A stretch of 64,000 nucleotides of DNA from Ochrovirga pacifica (lineage in GTDB: Bacteria > Bacteroidota > Bacteroidia > Flavobacteriales > Flavobacteriaceae). Under the pieces are notes generated by a model. It searched no databases and was not told the origin of the DNA. It saw nothing but the letters and a program-made list of their open reading frames with translations. Of this stretch, positions 16,470-25,274 are shown in pieces (the stretch's first letter is position 1; each line of letters starts with the position of its first letter). The stretch is taken from positions 1-64,000 of the forward strand of contig NZ_AFPK01000028.1 in assembly GCF_000220525.1 (NCBI RefSeq). The letters are read 5' to 3'. The position numbers were made by a program, and so were the translations under genes.

Positions 16470-18164
16470 TTACATCCACATTTCTCTTATTTTACCAATC
16501 ATTTCAGCTTCTACGTTCTCATATTCGTCTTTTTGTAATAAACTATATTTTTCTTTTAACTCTACAATTGGACATTCAAAATCAACACCATAAGATTCAG
16601 CAATACCAAGAATTAGTTGACTGTCTTTAGGTTGAGAATCTTTAATAAAATGCATAATCTTATCTATATGCTCAATATCTTGATCTTGTTGATTAGGAGA
16701 GTCAACTATCAATGGAAAGTAAGTAGAGGAAGAGTATTTTTTCATAACATGAAAGAATGAAAAATAATAAGCTATTAAAGCTCGAGGTCTTGAGCTACCA
16801 GTTTCTTTTGATTCGATAACACTTGTTATTGATTTATATTCGTTTTCGGTTAAAGAATGTATGTCAAGTTTTTTTAAAAAAGAAGTCATTTTATTTTTGA
16901 AAAAAACAACTATTTCATTTTTACGTTTTTTACTTTCAAATTCTTTAAGTTTTTTTTCAAGATTTTGTTTTTCAATTGTGTTTTCAACTATTATCTGTTT
17001 TAATTCAGCGTATTTCTGAGAAAAAATTGATTTGACATGCTTTTTTCCAGAGCTTTCAATTACGTCTTTAAGATTTAACTTACCTTTTTTCTCATTGAGA
17101 ATTTTATTAAGGTTTGTTAACTCTCCAACCGTCGAATTCAGTTTATTATTTTCATTAAATATCTTGTCGTTTATTTCTTTGACTTCTTTTTTTAACTCAA
17201 CTAATAAATCTTTACTTTTTTGTTCGTCTTGAGCTATTTCAAACCTTTCTGTGAAAGAATTTTCATAAACGGCACCACAAGTTGGACACCCAATTAGTTC
17301 AGGTAATTTTTCAGATGCAAACTTTAAATCATTATGGCTTTCTATAATTGCTTGCTTAACAATGTTTATCTGGGTATCATAAGATGCTTTTAAGTGATAT
17401 AGATCGTGTAAATCAGACTTTAAGTTTTCTTCTTTTTTCTTTAAAAATTCTAACTCAGTTAACAACTCAGTAATCTCTTCTTTAAAATCCTCAATATTTA
17501 TATTAAATTGAGTTTGAGATAATTTTTCTTTTATATCATTAAGGATTTTACCAGTTATTTTTTGTTCCTTTTCAGTCTCATCAATGATTCTTAAATATGA
17601 ATCAATTTCTTTTTTTGTTTCATAGTACTTGTTTGGGCGAATACCTGAATGGTAGTTAATACATTGATTTCTATATTGTTTAATTTGTTGTAGAGATTTA
17701 AATGAAGACCAGCTTTTTGACCAGCTTTCATCTTGGTCTACATAAAAAGGCAGTAACAAATATGCAGGAGGAGGAATTATAAAACCACTATTTTGCGATT
17801 GAAATAGAGGTTTGAAATCGAATAGTTCACTTAAAAAAGGAGCTAATTCTTTTGTTACTGAGTCAAAAAGTCCCAGTAAATCATCATTAGAGTCATATAT
17901 TGCAAACCGTTTGTTGTCTCTTATAATTTGATATCTAACGGAGTCAAGTTCAAATTTAACTAGTGATATTACATTTGCACCTTTAAACTTAGAGTTCATT
18001 AATGGTTCTGCACCAAAAGTTCTATATATACTTTTAATTAATGATGATTTCCCAGTATGGTTTTTACCATATATTAGGGTTCTATGTCTGTCAAATTCAA
18101 CTCTTTTTGCTTTTTTCTCCTTTTGAGATAGCAATAGAATTTCCGATATGAATAACTTTTTCAT
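16470..18164 (-). CDS. SMC/Rad50-like ABC ATPase of a putative defence module (LmuB-like)
   Basis: A 564-aa ATPase with the Rad50/SMC layout. Walker A is IYGKNHTGKSS (31-41); a Q-loop-like segment follows at about 143. Heptad-rich coiled coil spans about 180-290 and 305-425, with a CPTC zinc-hook motif (293-296) at the turn. The distal half has SSRPRAL in the signature position and the Walker B-like strand PLIVDSPNQQ (484-492), where the usual catalytic Glu after Asp is Ser. This resembles the DUF3732/ABC-3C ATPases and LmuB. It lies 44 bases downstream of a DUF4297-type nuclease on the same strand and is visibly AT-richer than neighbouring genes. The exact system type is inferred. Confidence 0.72.
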   Translation of the reverse strand: MKKLFISEILLLSQKEKKAKRVEFDRHRTLIYGKNHTGKSSLIKSIYRTFGAEPLMNSKFKGANVISLVKFELDSVRYQIIRDNKRFAIYDSNDDLLGLFDSVTKELAPFLSELFDFKPLFQSQNSGFIIPPPAYLLLPFYVDQDESWSKSWSSFKSLQQIKQYRNQCINYHSGIRPNKYYETKKEIDSYLRIIDETEKEQKITGKILNDIKEKLSQTQFNINIEDFKEEITELLTELEFLKKKEENLKSDLHDLYHLKASYDTQINIVKQAIIESHNDLKFASEKLPELIGCPTCGAVYENSFTERFEIAQDEQKSKDLLVELKKEVKEINDKIFNENNKLNSTVGELTNLNKILNEKKGKLNLKDVIESSGKKHVKSIFSQKYAELKQIIVENTIEKQNLEKKLKEFESKKRKNEIVVFFKNKMTSFLKKLDIHSLTENEYKSITSVIESKETGSSRPRALIAYYFSFFHVMKKYSSSTYFPLIVDSPNQQDQDIEHIDKIMHFIKDSQPKDSQLILGIAESYGVDFECPIVELKEKYSLLQKDEYENVEAEMIGKIREMWM

Positions 18165-18208
18165 TCTTCTTTACTCTTAAGTTTCTTACCAATTTTTTTA
18201 AGCTTCCT

Positions 18209-19297
18209 TTATTTTTCATTTAGAACTTTAATAATTAAACATTTTATAAAATATTTATCGTAAAAAGTATTTTCAATTTTACATTCACAATGGTTTACTA
18301 TTTCTATCAAATCAAATGAATCTTTAATGTTTCCATTTTCTATTTCAGTACTAATAATAGTTTCAATATCCTGATATAGGTTGTTTAATAATATATTGTT
18401 ACTGTCTTTTATAAGAGTTGCCGATAGGTCTCGCCAAGCTTTTTTAAATTTTAAAAGTTCGATATGACCTATATTACATCTTTCTATAGAATATTTAATT
18501 TCTAACCACTCTTCATCAATACTTTTATAAAGACCTGCTTTTTTTAAAAAAGCTAAGAATTGTTTTTTACTAATTCCTTTAATTTCAATTAGTTCCTCTA
18601 AATTTGAAATAGATTTGTCTGTAACTGTAGATTCGGTTCTTCTTGAAATCTCATTGAACACCTGTTTATATGCCAACTCAGGGTTAACTTTATTTTCTGG
18701 GTTAATTTTGTTTATTAATTTACTTAGCTCTCCTAGACAATGTGTTGAACTATCAATGTTGCTTAGATTTGTGACATGAAAATGAGTAATATCTTTAAAA
18801 TCAATTGTTTTTAAAGAATGTTCATTTTTTATTGCATCTTCAAAGACCTTTAGTACTTTGGGATCTAATTCATCTGCTTTAATTATTGTTTTTTTTAGAG
18901 ATTCAGTTCCGTTTGCAAGGTTCTTGAAGGAAAATTTTGCGTTTGATACAAAATTTAAAGAATTTGTATTATTAGAGAAGTTTATTTTATTTAAGTAAAG
19001 CTTTCCACTTATTGAAAGCGGTTCTTTTTTGGTTTTCTTTGTTAAAGCAGTATTTGTCCAGTTCCCAAAGTCTTTAGATTTTATTTGGTAGAAATCTATT
19101 TTATCCGGGTTGGTTGAAGAATCAAGAACAACAAGGTCGTCGTGAAAATCAAATAGAAATACATAATCATCTTTCTTCTCATGATTAGATAAAAGAAGAT
19201 AAAGAGAAAGATTTTTCTGGAATATATATTTTCTAGCAGTTTTACTTCCAGATTCTTCCCTTGGTATTAATGATATAATTTCTTTTTCTAGCTTCAT
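18209..19297 (-). CDS. DUF4297/Cap4-like nuclease of a putative defence module (LmuA-like)
   Basis: A 362-aa protein whose first 80 residues match the Cap4/DUF4297 PD-(D/E)xK nuclease layout: basic N-terminal helix SGSKTARKYIFQKNL (16-30), FDFHDDLVVLD (49-59) with the metal-binding Asp, and the strand FYQIKSKD (69-76), in which Q-x-K replaces E-x-K. Residues of about 90-362 match nothing I know and probably bind the ATPase or form a sensor. In Lamassu and related ABC-3C systems such a nuclease is the toxic effector released by the SMC-like ATPase. It is the first gene of the module. I see no good -7 box upstream. Confidence 0.65.
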   Translation of the reverse strand: MKLEKEIISLIPREESGSKTARKYIFQKNLSLYLLLSNHEKKDDYVFLFDFHDDLVVLDSSTNPDKIDFYQIKSKDFGNWTNTALTKKTKKEPLSISGKLYLNKINFSNNTNSLNFVSNAKFSFKNLANGTESLKKTIIKADELDPKVLKVFEDAIKNEHSLKTIDFKDITHFHVTNLSNIDSSTHCLGELSKLINKINPENKVNPELAYKQVFNEISRRTESTVTDKSISNLEELIEIKGISKKQFLAFLKKAGLYKSIDEEWLEIKYSIERCNIGHIELLKFKKAWRDLSATLIKDSNNILLNNLYQDIETIISTEIENGNIKDSFDLIEIVNHCECKIENTFYDKYFIKCLIIKVLNEK

Positions 19298-19360
19298 TTT
19301 TTCGTATTGTGACCTTAACAGCGTATAGCGTACAAGAATCCTAAATGTAATATAAATTTT

Positions 19361-19400
19361 AAAAACACCCTATGTATCATCTTTGGTTTGGGTGTTTTTT
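19361..19400 (+). terminator. Orphan terminator in the divergent gap
   Basis: AAAAACACCC (19361-19370) and GGGTGTTTTT (19390-19399) form a perfect 10-bp stem with a 19-base loop and a T run. The genes on both sides point away from it, so it terminates no adjacent gene. It may be a leftover from the arrangement before the defence module was inserted. Confidence 0.6.
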
Positions 19401-19573
19401 ATCAAATGCTACCAAATTGAATAATTGCTGTGTACAAAAATGAGATTTGTATATGTTGTTTTTTGTGCGTTCTAAATCTCACCTTTTTAAGTGTTAAATT
19501 ATAATCTAGGGCGATTAAACAACACAATCGTTAGAGTTTTGTAGTCTCAATAAAAACATAAAATTTTAATAGG

Positions 19574-20653
19574 ATGAAAACATATTTTAGAAAAATTAGC
19601 TATTTGGCAACAATGCTAGCTGTGTTAGGGCTTGTTGCTTGTACCAACAACACCAACAGTCTGCAAGAACCTACATATCAATCTGCAGAAACTTATTTAA
19701 AAGAAATTGGTTTTAGGGGAAGTGTGCTTATCCGAAAAGGAAACAAAGATGTTGTAAGAAAAGGCTTTGGTTTGGCAGATGTAGCAAATTCTACAAACAA
19801 CAATCCTGAGTTAATCTACCGTATTGGTTCTGTTACAAAATCGTTTACAGCAGCTGCCATCATACAGCTAAAAAGAGATGGGTTTATTCAGAGTCTAGAT
19901 CAGCCATTAAGTGATTTTGATGATGAATTTCCGTTGGGAAATCAGATAACACTAAGACATTTGTTAACACATCAATCGGGAATACATGATTATGTAGCTG
20001 GAGTGGAGGACTTTGTAGAGGAGCATGATTATTATATAGAAAAAGAAGAAATTTTGGAGGTCATCACAAAATCAATCCAAGAGGATGGGTTGCAGTTTAC
20101 TCCAGGAGATTACTTTTCATATTCCAATGCCAATTATTTTATTTTAGGAATGTTAATAGAGGGGTTGACAGGAAAAACCTATCAACAATATTTGCAAGAA
20201 AAAATATACACTCCGCTGGCACTAGATCACACAGCAAAAAGTCCTGACGAAATAACAGGAACAGAAAGAGCAAAAGGCTATTACCAAGATGATGAGGTTG
20301 CACCGTATCAGATGAATATTGCTTACAGTGCAGGAGAACTAGAAAGTTCTTTGGCAGATTTAGAAAAATGGGGAGATGCTATGCTTGGAGACTTCTACAC
20401 AGAAACAGAAAAACAAGAGTTTTTTGCTGCTCCTTATGCACAAGAAGACGTTAATGTTCCTGGGGCAGGTTGGTTTACTTTACAACAGAATAACAAAATC
20501 GTTTACCATCATGGGGGAGATGTACGTGGATTTACAAGCTTTTTGGTACTAGTACCCGAGGCTAATGGAATAATTGTTTTGTTAAGCAATGAACAAGACC
20601 AAGGAGAACAACGCGCTAAAATACTAGAGGTTATTTTAGAAAACGAGTTTTAA
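19574..20653 (+). CDS. Class C beta-lactamase-like serine hydrolase, lipoprotein
   Basis: A 359-aa exported protein of the AmpC/DD-peptidase (Beta-lactamase, PF00144) family. A lipoprotein signal with lipobox LVAC (about 20-23) anchors it in the envelope. Active-site motifs are SVTK (Ser nucleophile and Lys), YSNANY (Tyr base) and HHGGD in place of KTG, as in esterase/peptidase-type members. Such proteins act as esterases, D-aminopeptidases or carboxypeptidases; true beta-lactamase activity is unlikely to be the main role. It is monocistronic, with 179 bases to the next gene. Confidence 0.85.
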   Translation: MKTYFRKISYLATMLAVLGLVACTNNTNSLQEPTYQSAETYLKEIGFRGSVLIRKGNKDVVRKGFGLADVANSTNNNPELIYRIGSVTKSFTAAAIIQLKRDGFIQSLDQPLSDFDDEFPLGNQITLRHLLTHQSGIHDYVAGVEDFVEEHDYYIEKEEILEVITKSIQEDGLQFTPGDYFSYSNANYFILGMLIEGLTGKTYQQYLQEKIYTPLALDHTAKSPDEITGTERAKGYYQDDEVAPYQMNIAYSAGELESSLADLEKWGDAMLGDFYTETEKQEFFAAPYAQEDVNVPGAGWFTLQQNNKIVYHHGGDVRGFTSFLVLVPEANGIIVLLSNEQDQGEQRAKILEVILENEF

Positions 20654-20734
20654 GCTGTGTGCAGTAAACAAGGTACGCATCGGTTTTGGGAATGCAGGTA
20701 TTTCTAAAACAGATACGTTATTTCTTTTTTCCTA

Positions 20735-20748
20735 TTGAACTAGTTCAA
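20735..20748. repeat. 14-base perfect palindrome, candidate operator
   Basis: TTGAACTAGTTCAA is perfectly self-complementary and lies 85 bases upstream of the SDR gene in an otherwise plain 179-base gap. Size and symmetry suit a dimeric regulator site; which gene or regulator is unknown. Confidence 0.4.
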
Positions 20749-20832
20749 CCGTACTCTCATTCTATTTTTCAAAATTTGTTCTTAAGATTGATTGAGTCAA
20801 TCCACACGAAATCATTAAATAAATTATAGAAA

Positions 20833-21552
20833 ATGACTGTTTTAAAAAATAAGAAAGCCATCATCACAGGGGGAGGTAGAGGCTTAGGAAAAGCTACAGC
20901 AATTGCTTTTGCCAAAGAAGGTATAGATGTTGCTATCACTGGTAGAAATGAAGAAGTATTAAAAGCTACCGTAGCAGAATTAGAAACCTATGGCATAACG
21001 GCCATTTATGCAGTGTTCGATGTAGGTGTGTACGAGCAAGTACAAACAGGAATCAAAGGTTTGATAAACCAATTGGGTACTGTAGATATTTTAGTAAATA
21101 ATGCAGGAATTGCAGCTGTCGGATCTTTTAACGAAATGGACGTAAGTCAATGGACACAGACCATTCAGACCAATGTAATGGGAGTTTATTACGTTACCAA
21201 AGAAGTATTGCCATATTTATTAGAAAAGAATTCTGGAGATATTTTTAATATATCCTCTACAGCAGGGTTAAATGGAAACCCGAACATATCTGCTTACTGT
21301 GCTTCTAAATTTGCAGTAATAGGTTTGTCTGAATCTTTGATGAAAGAGGTGCGTAAAAACAACATAAGGGTGTGTACTTTAACGCCAAGTACTATTGCTA
21401 CAGACATGACGACTGAATTGGGAATGATTCCTGAAAACTCTGAAGACAAAGTGTTGCAACCCGAAGATTTTGCAGAATTAATTGTTGCTGGTTTAAAATT
21501 GCCAAAGAGAGCCATGTTAAAAGGGGCTTCTTTGTGGTCTACAAATCCGTAA
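20833..21552 (+). CDS. SDR-family NAD(P)-dependent oxidoreductase (3-ketoacyl-ACP reductase-like)
   Basis: A 239-aa short-chain dehydrogenase. It has the Rossmann motif TGGGRGLGKA (about 12-21), the NNAG motif, the catalytic Ser in NISSTAG and YCASK (Tyr and Lys). An Arg in ITGRNEE suggests NADPH preference. The closest type is 3-ketoacyl-ACP reductase-like, but with no fatty-acid genes nearby the substrate is unknown. A palindrome (20735-20748) lies upstream and a bidirectional terminator just after the stop. Confidence 0.88.
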   Translation: MTVLKNKKAIITGGGRGLGKATAIAFAKEGIDVAITGRNEEVLKATVAELETYGITAIYAVFDVGVYEQVQTGIKGLINQLGTVDILVNNAGIAAVGSFNEMDVSQWTQTIQTNVMGVYYVTKEVLPYLLEKNSGDIFNISSTAGLNGNPNISAYCASKFAVIGLSESLMKEVRKNNIRVCTLTPSTIATDMTTELGMIPENSEDKVLQPEDFAELIVAGLKLPKRAMLKGASLWSTNP

Positions 21553-21561
21553 GTTTCTTAA

Positions 21562-21609
21562 ATAAAAACCTGTTTGGGCTGATGTAAGTCTGTCTAAATA
21601 GGTTTTTAT
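21562..21609. terminator. Bidirectional terminator, SDR gene / LRR-kinase gene
   Basis: ATAAAAACCTGTTT (21562-21575) pairs with AAATAGGTTTTTAT (21596-21609) over 14 positions with one G-T. It lies between convergent genes and overlaps the last bases of the kinase gene. Confidence 0.7.
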
Positions 21610-22907
21610 ATGTTTTTTAAAAGAGTTACAATTTCCGAAAAACAAGGTCTTTTATCTACTGTGGGGTGGCAACACACAGTAATAAGTGCTTCCCAAGCAG
21701 TGCGTTTTTCAGGGGGCATTGTGTTTGTAGAGGTCAATTGCAATATGTCTTCTACCAAGCAACCAAAAGCACGGACTTCTACACGCTCTATAAATTTTGA
21801 AAGAGAAGAGCGAACATCGTAAAAAGAAGCAGCTCCAAAATCTCCTAAAATTGCTTTTCCAGAAGGATGGATTAAAATATTGTGTGCATACAAATCTCCA
21901 TGCTGTATGCCTTTTTTATGCAAATGAGCAGCTACAGAAGCAATCCCTTGGCAAATGTGTAACAACTCTCTAGAGGAAAAAGAGGTACCTTTATCAAACG
22001 TATCTCTTGTACAAGTAGCTAAACTAGGGGGATTTCCTAAGTTGTTGCATTCAGCAGGAATCAATTCCATCACCAAACCTTTTTGTTGTTCTGGATGGTG
22101 TTTTAGCTGCCCAATTACAGGAATCAAATTGAGATGAAGTCCTGTGGCTATAGAAACTTTCATTTCATCTTCTGGTAAACCATCCGTGGTAACCGTTCCC
22201 TTAAATAGTTTAATGGCTACTTCTGTAGATTTACTTTTCCATAAAGCTTTATAAATTACTCCAGATGCTCCTTCTCCCAGCAAAGTATTCAATTCAAAAT
22301 CTTGCCAATGATAACTAGCTAAATTATGTAATTGTTCAGGTTGATGTGTTGCTGGATTTCCACTAAAAGCAATCCAAGCTAGTTTAGGGAGTTGAAACAA
22401 CCACAAAGGAAATTTCTGTAATTGATTGCAAGAAATTCGTAGCAACTCTAAATTTTTGCAATTAGCCATTGCCTCAGGAAGTTCTAGAAGTTGATTGCCA
22501 GCCAATCCACATTTTTGTAGCAAAGAACAAGTCCCAATACTATTGGGTAAGTAAGTAATTTTATTATCAGTTAAAATCAGCCAACGCAATTTTTTAGGAA
22601 ACACATGTTCTGGAATTTCCTTAATTTGATTCGATCGAAATCCTACCATGCTCAATTCTGGACAATCTGCCAATTCACTCGGAAATTTCTGAAATTTGTT
22701 GCGTGCAAAAAACACAATTTTTAAGTGTTTAAAGTCGCTCATATTCTTGGGTAGCTCTGACAGATTGTTGTCAGACAAATCCAATATTTCTAGACTGTTT
22801 GCTAGCGTAAAAAGTTCTTGAGGAAATTCCGACAGGCCACAAGCTAACTTTACTTTTTTGCTTCCTAGTAATGCTCCAGATTTTAAGGCTTCTAAGGTAT
22901 GTAACAT
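21606..22907 (-). CDS. Leucine-rich repeat / protein kinase fusion
   Basis: A 433-aa protein without a signal peptide, so cytosolic. Residues of about 17-185 contain seven or so leucine-rich repeats of the LxxLxLSxNxLxELP type. Residues 206-433 are a eukaryotic-like kinase: glycine loop GEGASG (211-216), AIKLF (Lys233), HGDLYAHN (336-343, with HGD in place of HRD but catalytic Asp338 and Asn343 kept), and DFG (356-358). Kinase activity is therefore plausible. It follows folK after 10 bases on the same strand. Related LRR-kinase proteins occur sporadically in Gram-negative bacteria; the target is unknown. Confidence 0.85.
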   Translation of the reverse strand: MLHTLEALKSGALLGSKKVKLACGLSEFPQELFTLANSLEILDLSDNNLSELPKNMSDFKHLKIVFFARNKFQKFPSELADCPELSMVGFRSNQIKEIPEHVFPKKLRWLILTDNKITYLPNSIGTCSLLQKCGLAGNQLLELPEAMANCKNLELLRISCNQLQKFPLWLFQLPKLAWIAFSGNPATHQPEQLHNLASYHWQDFELNTLLGEGASGVIYKALWKSKSTEVAIKLFKGTVTTDGLPEDEMKVSIATGLHLNLIPVIGQLKHHPEQQKGLVMELIPAECNNLGNPPSLATCTRDTFDKGTSFSSRELLHICQGIASVAAHLHKKGIQHGDLYAHNILIHPSGKAILGDFGAASFYDVRSSLSKFIERVEVRAFGCLVEDILQLTSTNTMPPEKRTAWEALITVCCHPTVDKRPCFSEIVTLLKNI

Positions 22908-22917
22908 GCTATGGGAA

Positions 22918-23418
22918 TTAAAAAATTAACGTTTGATTTGTTTTTACAATAGTACTATCGTCTTTACAGTTTTCTAACAACTGAGATAAAGATGTTTTTA
23001 ATGTAGGATGGTAATGGTTGGGGGCAATTTCTAACAAAGGAATCAAAACAAATCTTCGATCTTGCATTCTGGGGTGTGGAATTTCTAATTTTTTTGTTTG
23101 AATGATTTCATCGTTAAAAAAAATGATGTCTATATCCAAAGGTCTAGCAGTATATCCTGTGGTTTGGTGATTTCTAACTCTTCCTAATTCTTGTTCAATT
23201 TTTAAAAGTTCATCAATCAGATCTTTAGCAAGTAGCGTGGTGTTAACCGATAAAGCAATGTTGTAAAAATCCTCACTTTTAAATCCCCAAGGAGGAGTTT
23301 GGTATACCGAAGAAACGTGTGTAATTTGTCCTATCTTGTTTATTTTTTGCAAGGCATTGTTCAGGTTTTCTACCTTATTTCCTTGGTTGGTTCCTAGCGA
23401 TAAAAGTGCTGTATTCAT
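22918..23418 (-). CDS. folK: 2-amino-4-hydroxy-6-hydroxymethyldihydropteridine pyrophosphokinase
   Basis: A 166-aa HPPK, which transfers pyrophosphate from ATP to the pterin in folate synthesis. The motifs LSLGTNQGNK, SSVYQTPPWGF, RPLDIDIIFF and PHPRMQDRRFVLIPL are all present. The ATG at 23418 (MNTALLSLGTN) gives the family N-terminus; an upstream start at 23442 adds eight unconserved residues. It is divergent from sppA (63-base gap) and upstream of the LRR-kinase gene. Confidence 0.94.
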   Translation of the reverse strand: MNTALLSLGTNQGNKVENLNNALQKINKIGQITHVSSVYQTPPWGFKSEDFYNIALSVNTTLLAKDLIDELLKIEQELGRVRNHQTTGYTARPLDIDIIFFNDEIIQTKKLEIPHPRMQDRRFVLIPLLEIAPNHYHPTLKTSLSQLLENCKDDSTIVKTNQTLIF

Positions 23419-23452
23419 CCTTGTAATGCAATAAAAAGGCAAAGAAAAGGTT

Positions 23453-23460
23453 TATATTTG
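23453..23460 (+). promoter_or_regulatory. -7 box of the sppA promoter
   Basis: TATATTTG fits TAnnTTTG, 22 bases before the sppA ATG. No well-spaced -33 TTG is seen. Confidence 0.45.
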
Positions 23461-23481
23461 TTTTGAATAAAAAATTGAAGC

Positions 23482-25218
23482 ATGAATTTCTTAAAAAACG
23501 TTTTAGCCTCTTTAGTAGCCATCTGTTTGGCCCTTGTTATTTTTGTAACCATAGGAGTTGCCATTGCTATGGTTGCCTCTAAAGACGCTATAAAAGAAGT
23601 AAAGCCCAATTCGGTGCTAGAAATAGACCTTTCGGGTGAGTTGAATGATTACGCTCCTACAGCGCTAAACCCTGTAGCAGAAGCATTGGGCTTAGAAAAT
23701 CAAACCTACGGATTTAACCAAATAAGCAAAGCTATAGAGAGTGCCATTTACGATGATAAAATTAAGGGGATTAGCCTAACCAATATTCCTGAAAATATAG
23801 GCTGGGCACAGTTAACAGCTCTTAGAGCTATGTTAGAAGATTTTAAAAAGAGTGGGAAATTTATTTACGCCTATGAGGATGTGTATTCTCAAAAAAAATA
23901 CTATTTGTATACTGTAGCAGATCAGTTATTTATTTCTCCATTGGGTTATGTAGAGCTTAAGGGATTGCACTCTGAAGTTATGTTTTTTAAAGACTTTCAA
24001 GAAAAATACGGAGTAAAGATGGAAGTGGTAAGGCACGGAAAATACAAAAGTGCAGTAGAGCCTTTTTTAGCAAACGAAATGAGCGATGCCAACAGAGAAC
24101 AAATTACAGCTTTAATTACAGGTTTGTGGCAACAGGTAGCAAATGAAATCAATTCGTCTCGTAATTTTGATGTCAATGCTGCTGTAATGAATTTGTACGG
24201 ACAGTCTGCCACCTCAGCCAAAGAACACGGTTTGGTAGATGCTATTTTGTATCCAGATGCTTATGAGAAGCTGATGCAACAAAAACTAGGAACAGAAGCA
24301 TTAGAGAAAGTAAAAATGAACGACTATTTAGCTCAAGTTACTTTGTTAGAGATGCTTCCTAAAACTCAGAAAATTGCCGTAATTTATGCACAGGGAGAAA
24401 TTATTTACGGCAAAGGAGATTTAAAAACCATTGGTCAAGAAAAAATGATCAAAGCATTTAAGAAAGCAACAGAAGATAACAATGTAAAAGCAATTGTGCT
24501 TAGGATAAATTCTCCTGGAGGTAGTGCTTTAGCTTCCGATTTAATTTGGAATGCTGTACAAATGGCCAAAGAAAAAAAGCCAGTGGTGGTTTCTATGGGG
24601 AATTTAGCTGCTTCAGGAGGTTATTACATTGCTTGTGGTGCCAACAAAATTTTTGCAGAACCTACAACCATTACAGGATCTATTGGTGTTTTTGGAGTTT
24701 TGCCCAATGCAGCCAAACTAACACAGGATATAGGAATTCATACAGAAGTTGTAAGCACGCACGATAACGGAATTCACTACAGTCCTTTTCATCCTGTAGA
24801 CAAAAGGTTTAAGGGAGTTGTAAAAAATAGCATAGAACACATTTACGATACTTTTGTTACTCGTGTTTCTGAGGGAAGAAAGATGACCAAACAACAAGTC
24901 AATCAAATTGCGCAAGGAAGAGTGTGGACAGGTAGCAAAGCATTAGAAATAGGTTTGGTTGATGAGTTAGGAAGTTTAGAAGATGCTATTATTTATGCAT
25001 CAGAACAAGTAGCATTGCAAGATTTTTCGATAGAAGAATATCCTAAATACGACTTAGATTTAAAAGAAATGTTAGGTTTTTCTCCTTTGCTACAGACAAA
25101 ATTTGGGTGGAATGCTTTTTTGCCTAAAAAAGTATCTAGCAAAGCTACAATTTTGCAAAGAGTGCTAGAAGAGCCATCTGCACAAACACGTATTCCTTTT
25201 GAATTGATGGTAGAGTAG
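23482..25218 (+). CDS. sppA: Signal peptide peptidase SppA, 67K type
   Basis: A 578-aa membrane-anchored serine protease that degrades cleaved signal peptides. One N-terminal transmembrane helix (about 8-30) is followed by two tandem S49 domains. The Ser/Lys dyad is visible: the Lys in RHGKYKSAVEPF in the first domain and the Ser in NLAASGGYYIACG in the second. This matches the long E. coli-type enzyme. It is monocistronic, with a strong convergent terminator after the stop. Confidence 0.93.
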   Translation: MNFLKNVLASLVAICLALVIFVTIGVAIAMVASKDAIKEVKPNSVLEIDLSGELNDYAPTALNPVAEALGLENQTYGFNQISKAIESAIYDDKIKGISLTNIPENIGWAQLTALRAMLEDFKKSGKFIYAYEDVYSQKKYYLYTVADQLFISPLGYVELKGLHSEVMFFKDFQEKYGVKMEVVRHGKYKSAVEPFLANEMSDANREQITALITGLWQQVANEINSSRNFDVNAAVMNLYGQSATSAKEHGLVDAILYPDAYEKLMQQKLGTEALEKVKMNDYLAQVTLLEMLPKTQKIAVIYAQGEIIYGKGDLKTIGQEKMIKAFKKATEDNNVKAIVLRINSPGGSALASDLIWNAVQMAKEKKPVVVSMGNLAASGGYYIACGANKIFAEPTTITGSIGVFGVLPNAAKLTQDIGIHTEVVSTHDNGIHYSPFHPVDKRFKGVVKNSIEHIYDTFVTRVSEGRKMTKQQVNQIAQGRVWTGSKALEIGLVDELGSLEDAIIYASEQVALQDFSIEEYPKYDLDLKEMLGFSPLLQTKFGWNAFLPKKVSSKATILQRVLEEPSAQTRIPFELMVE

Positions 25219-25235
25219 AACTTTAACAGAAACAA

Positions 25236-25274
25236 AAAATAGATAAGTGAAAGTTGATTTTACTTATCTATTTT
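25236..25274. terminator. Bidirectional terminator, sppA / small lipoprotein gene
   Basis: AAAATAGATAAGT (25236-25248) and ACTTATCTATTTT (25262-25274) form a perfect 13-bp stem with a 13-base loop between convergent genes, overlapping the last codons of the lipoprotein gene. Confidence 0.85.
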
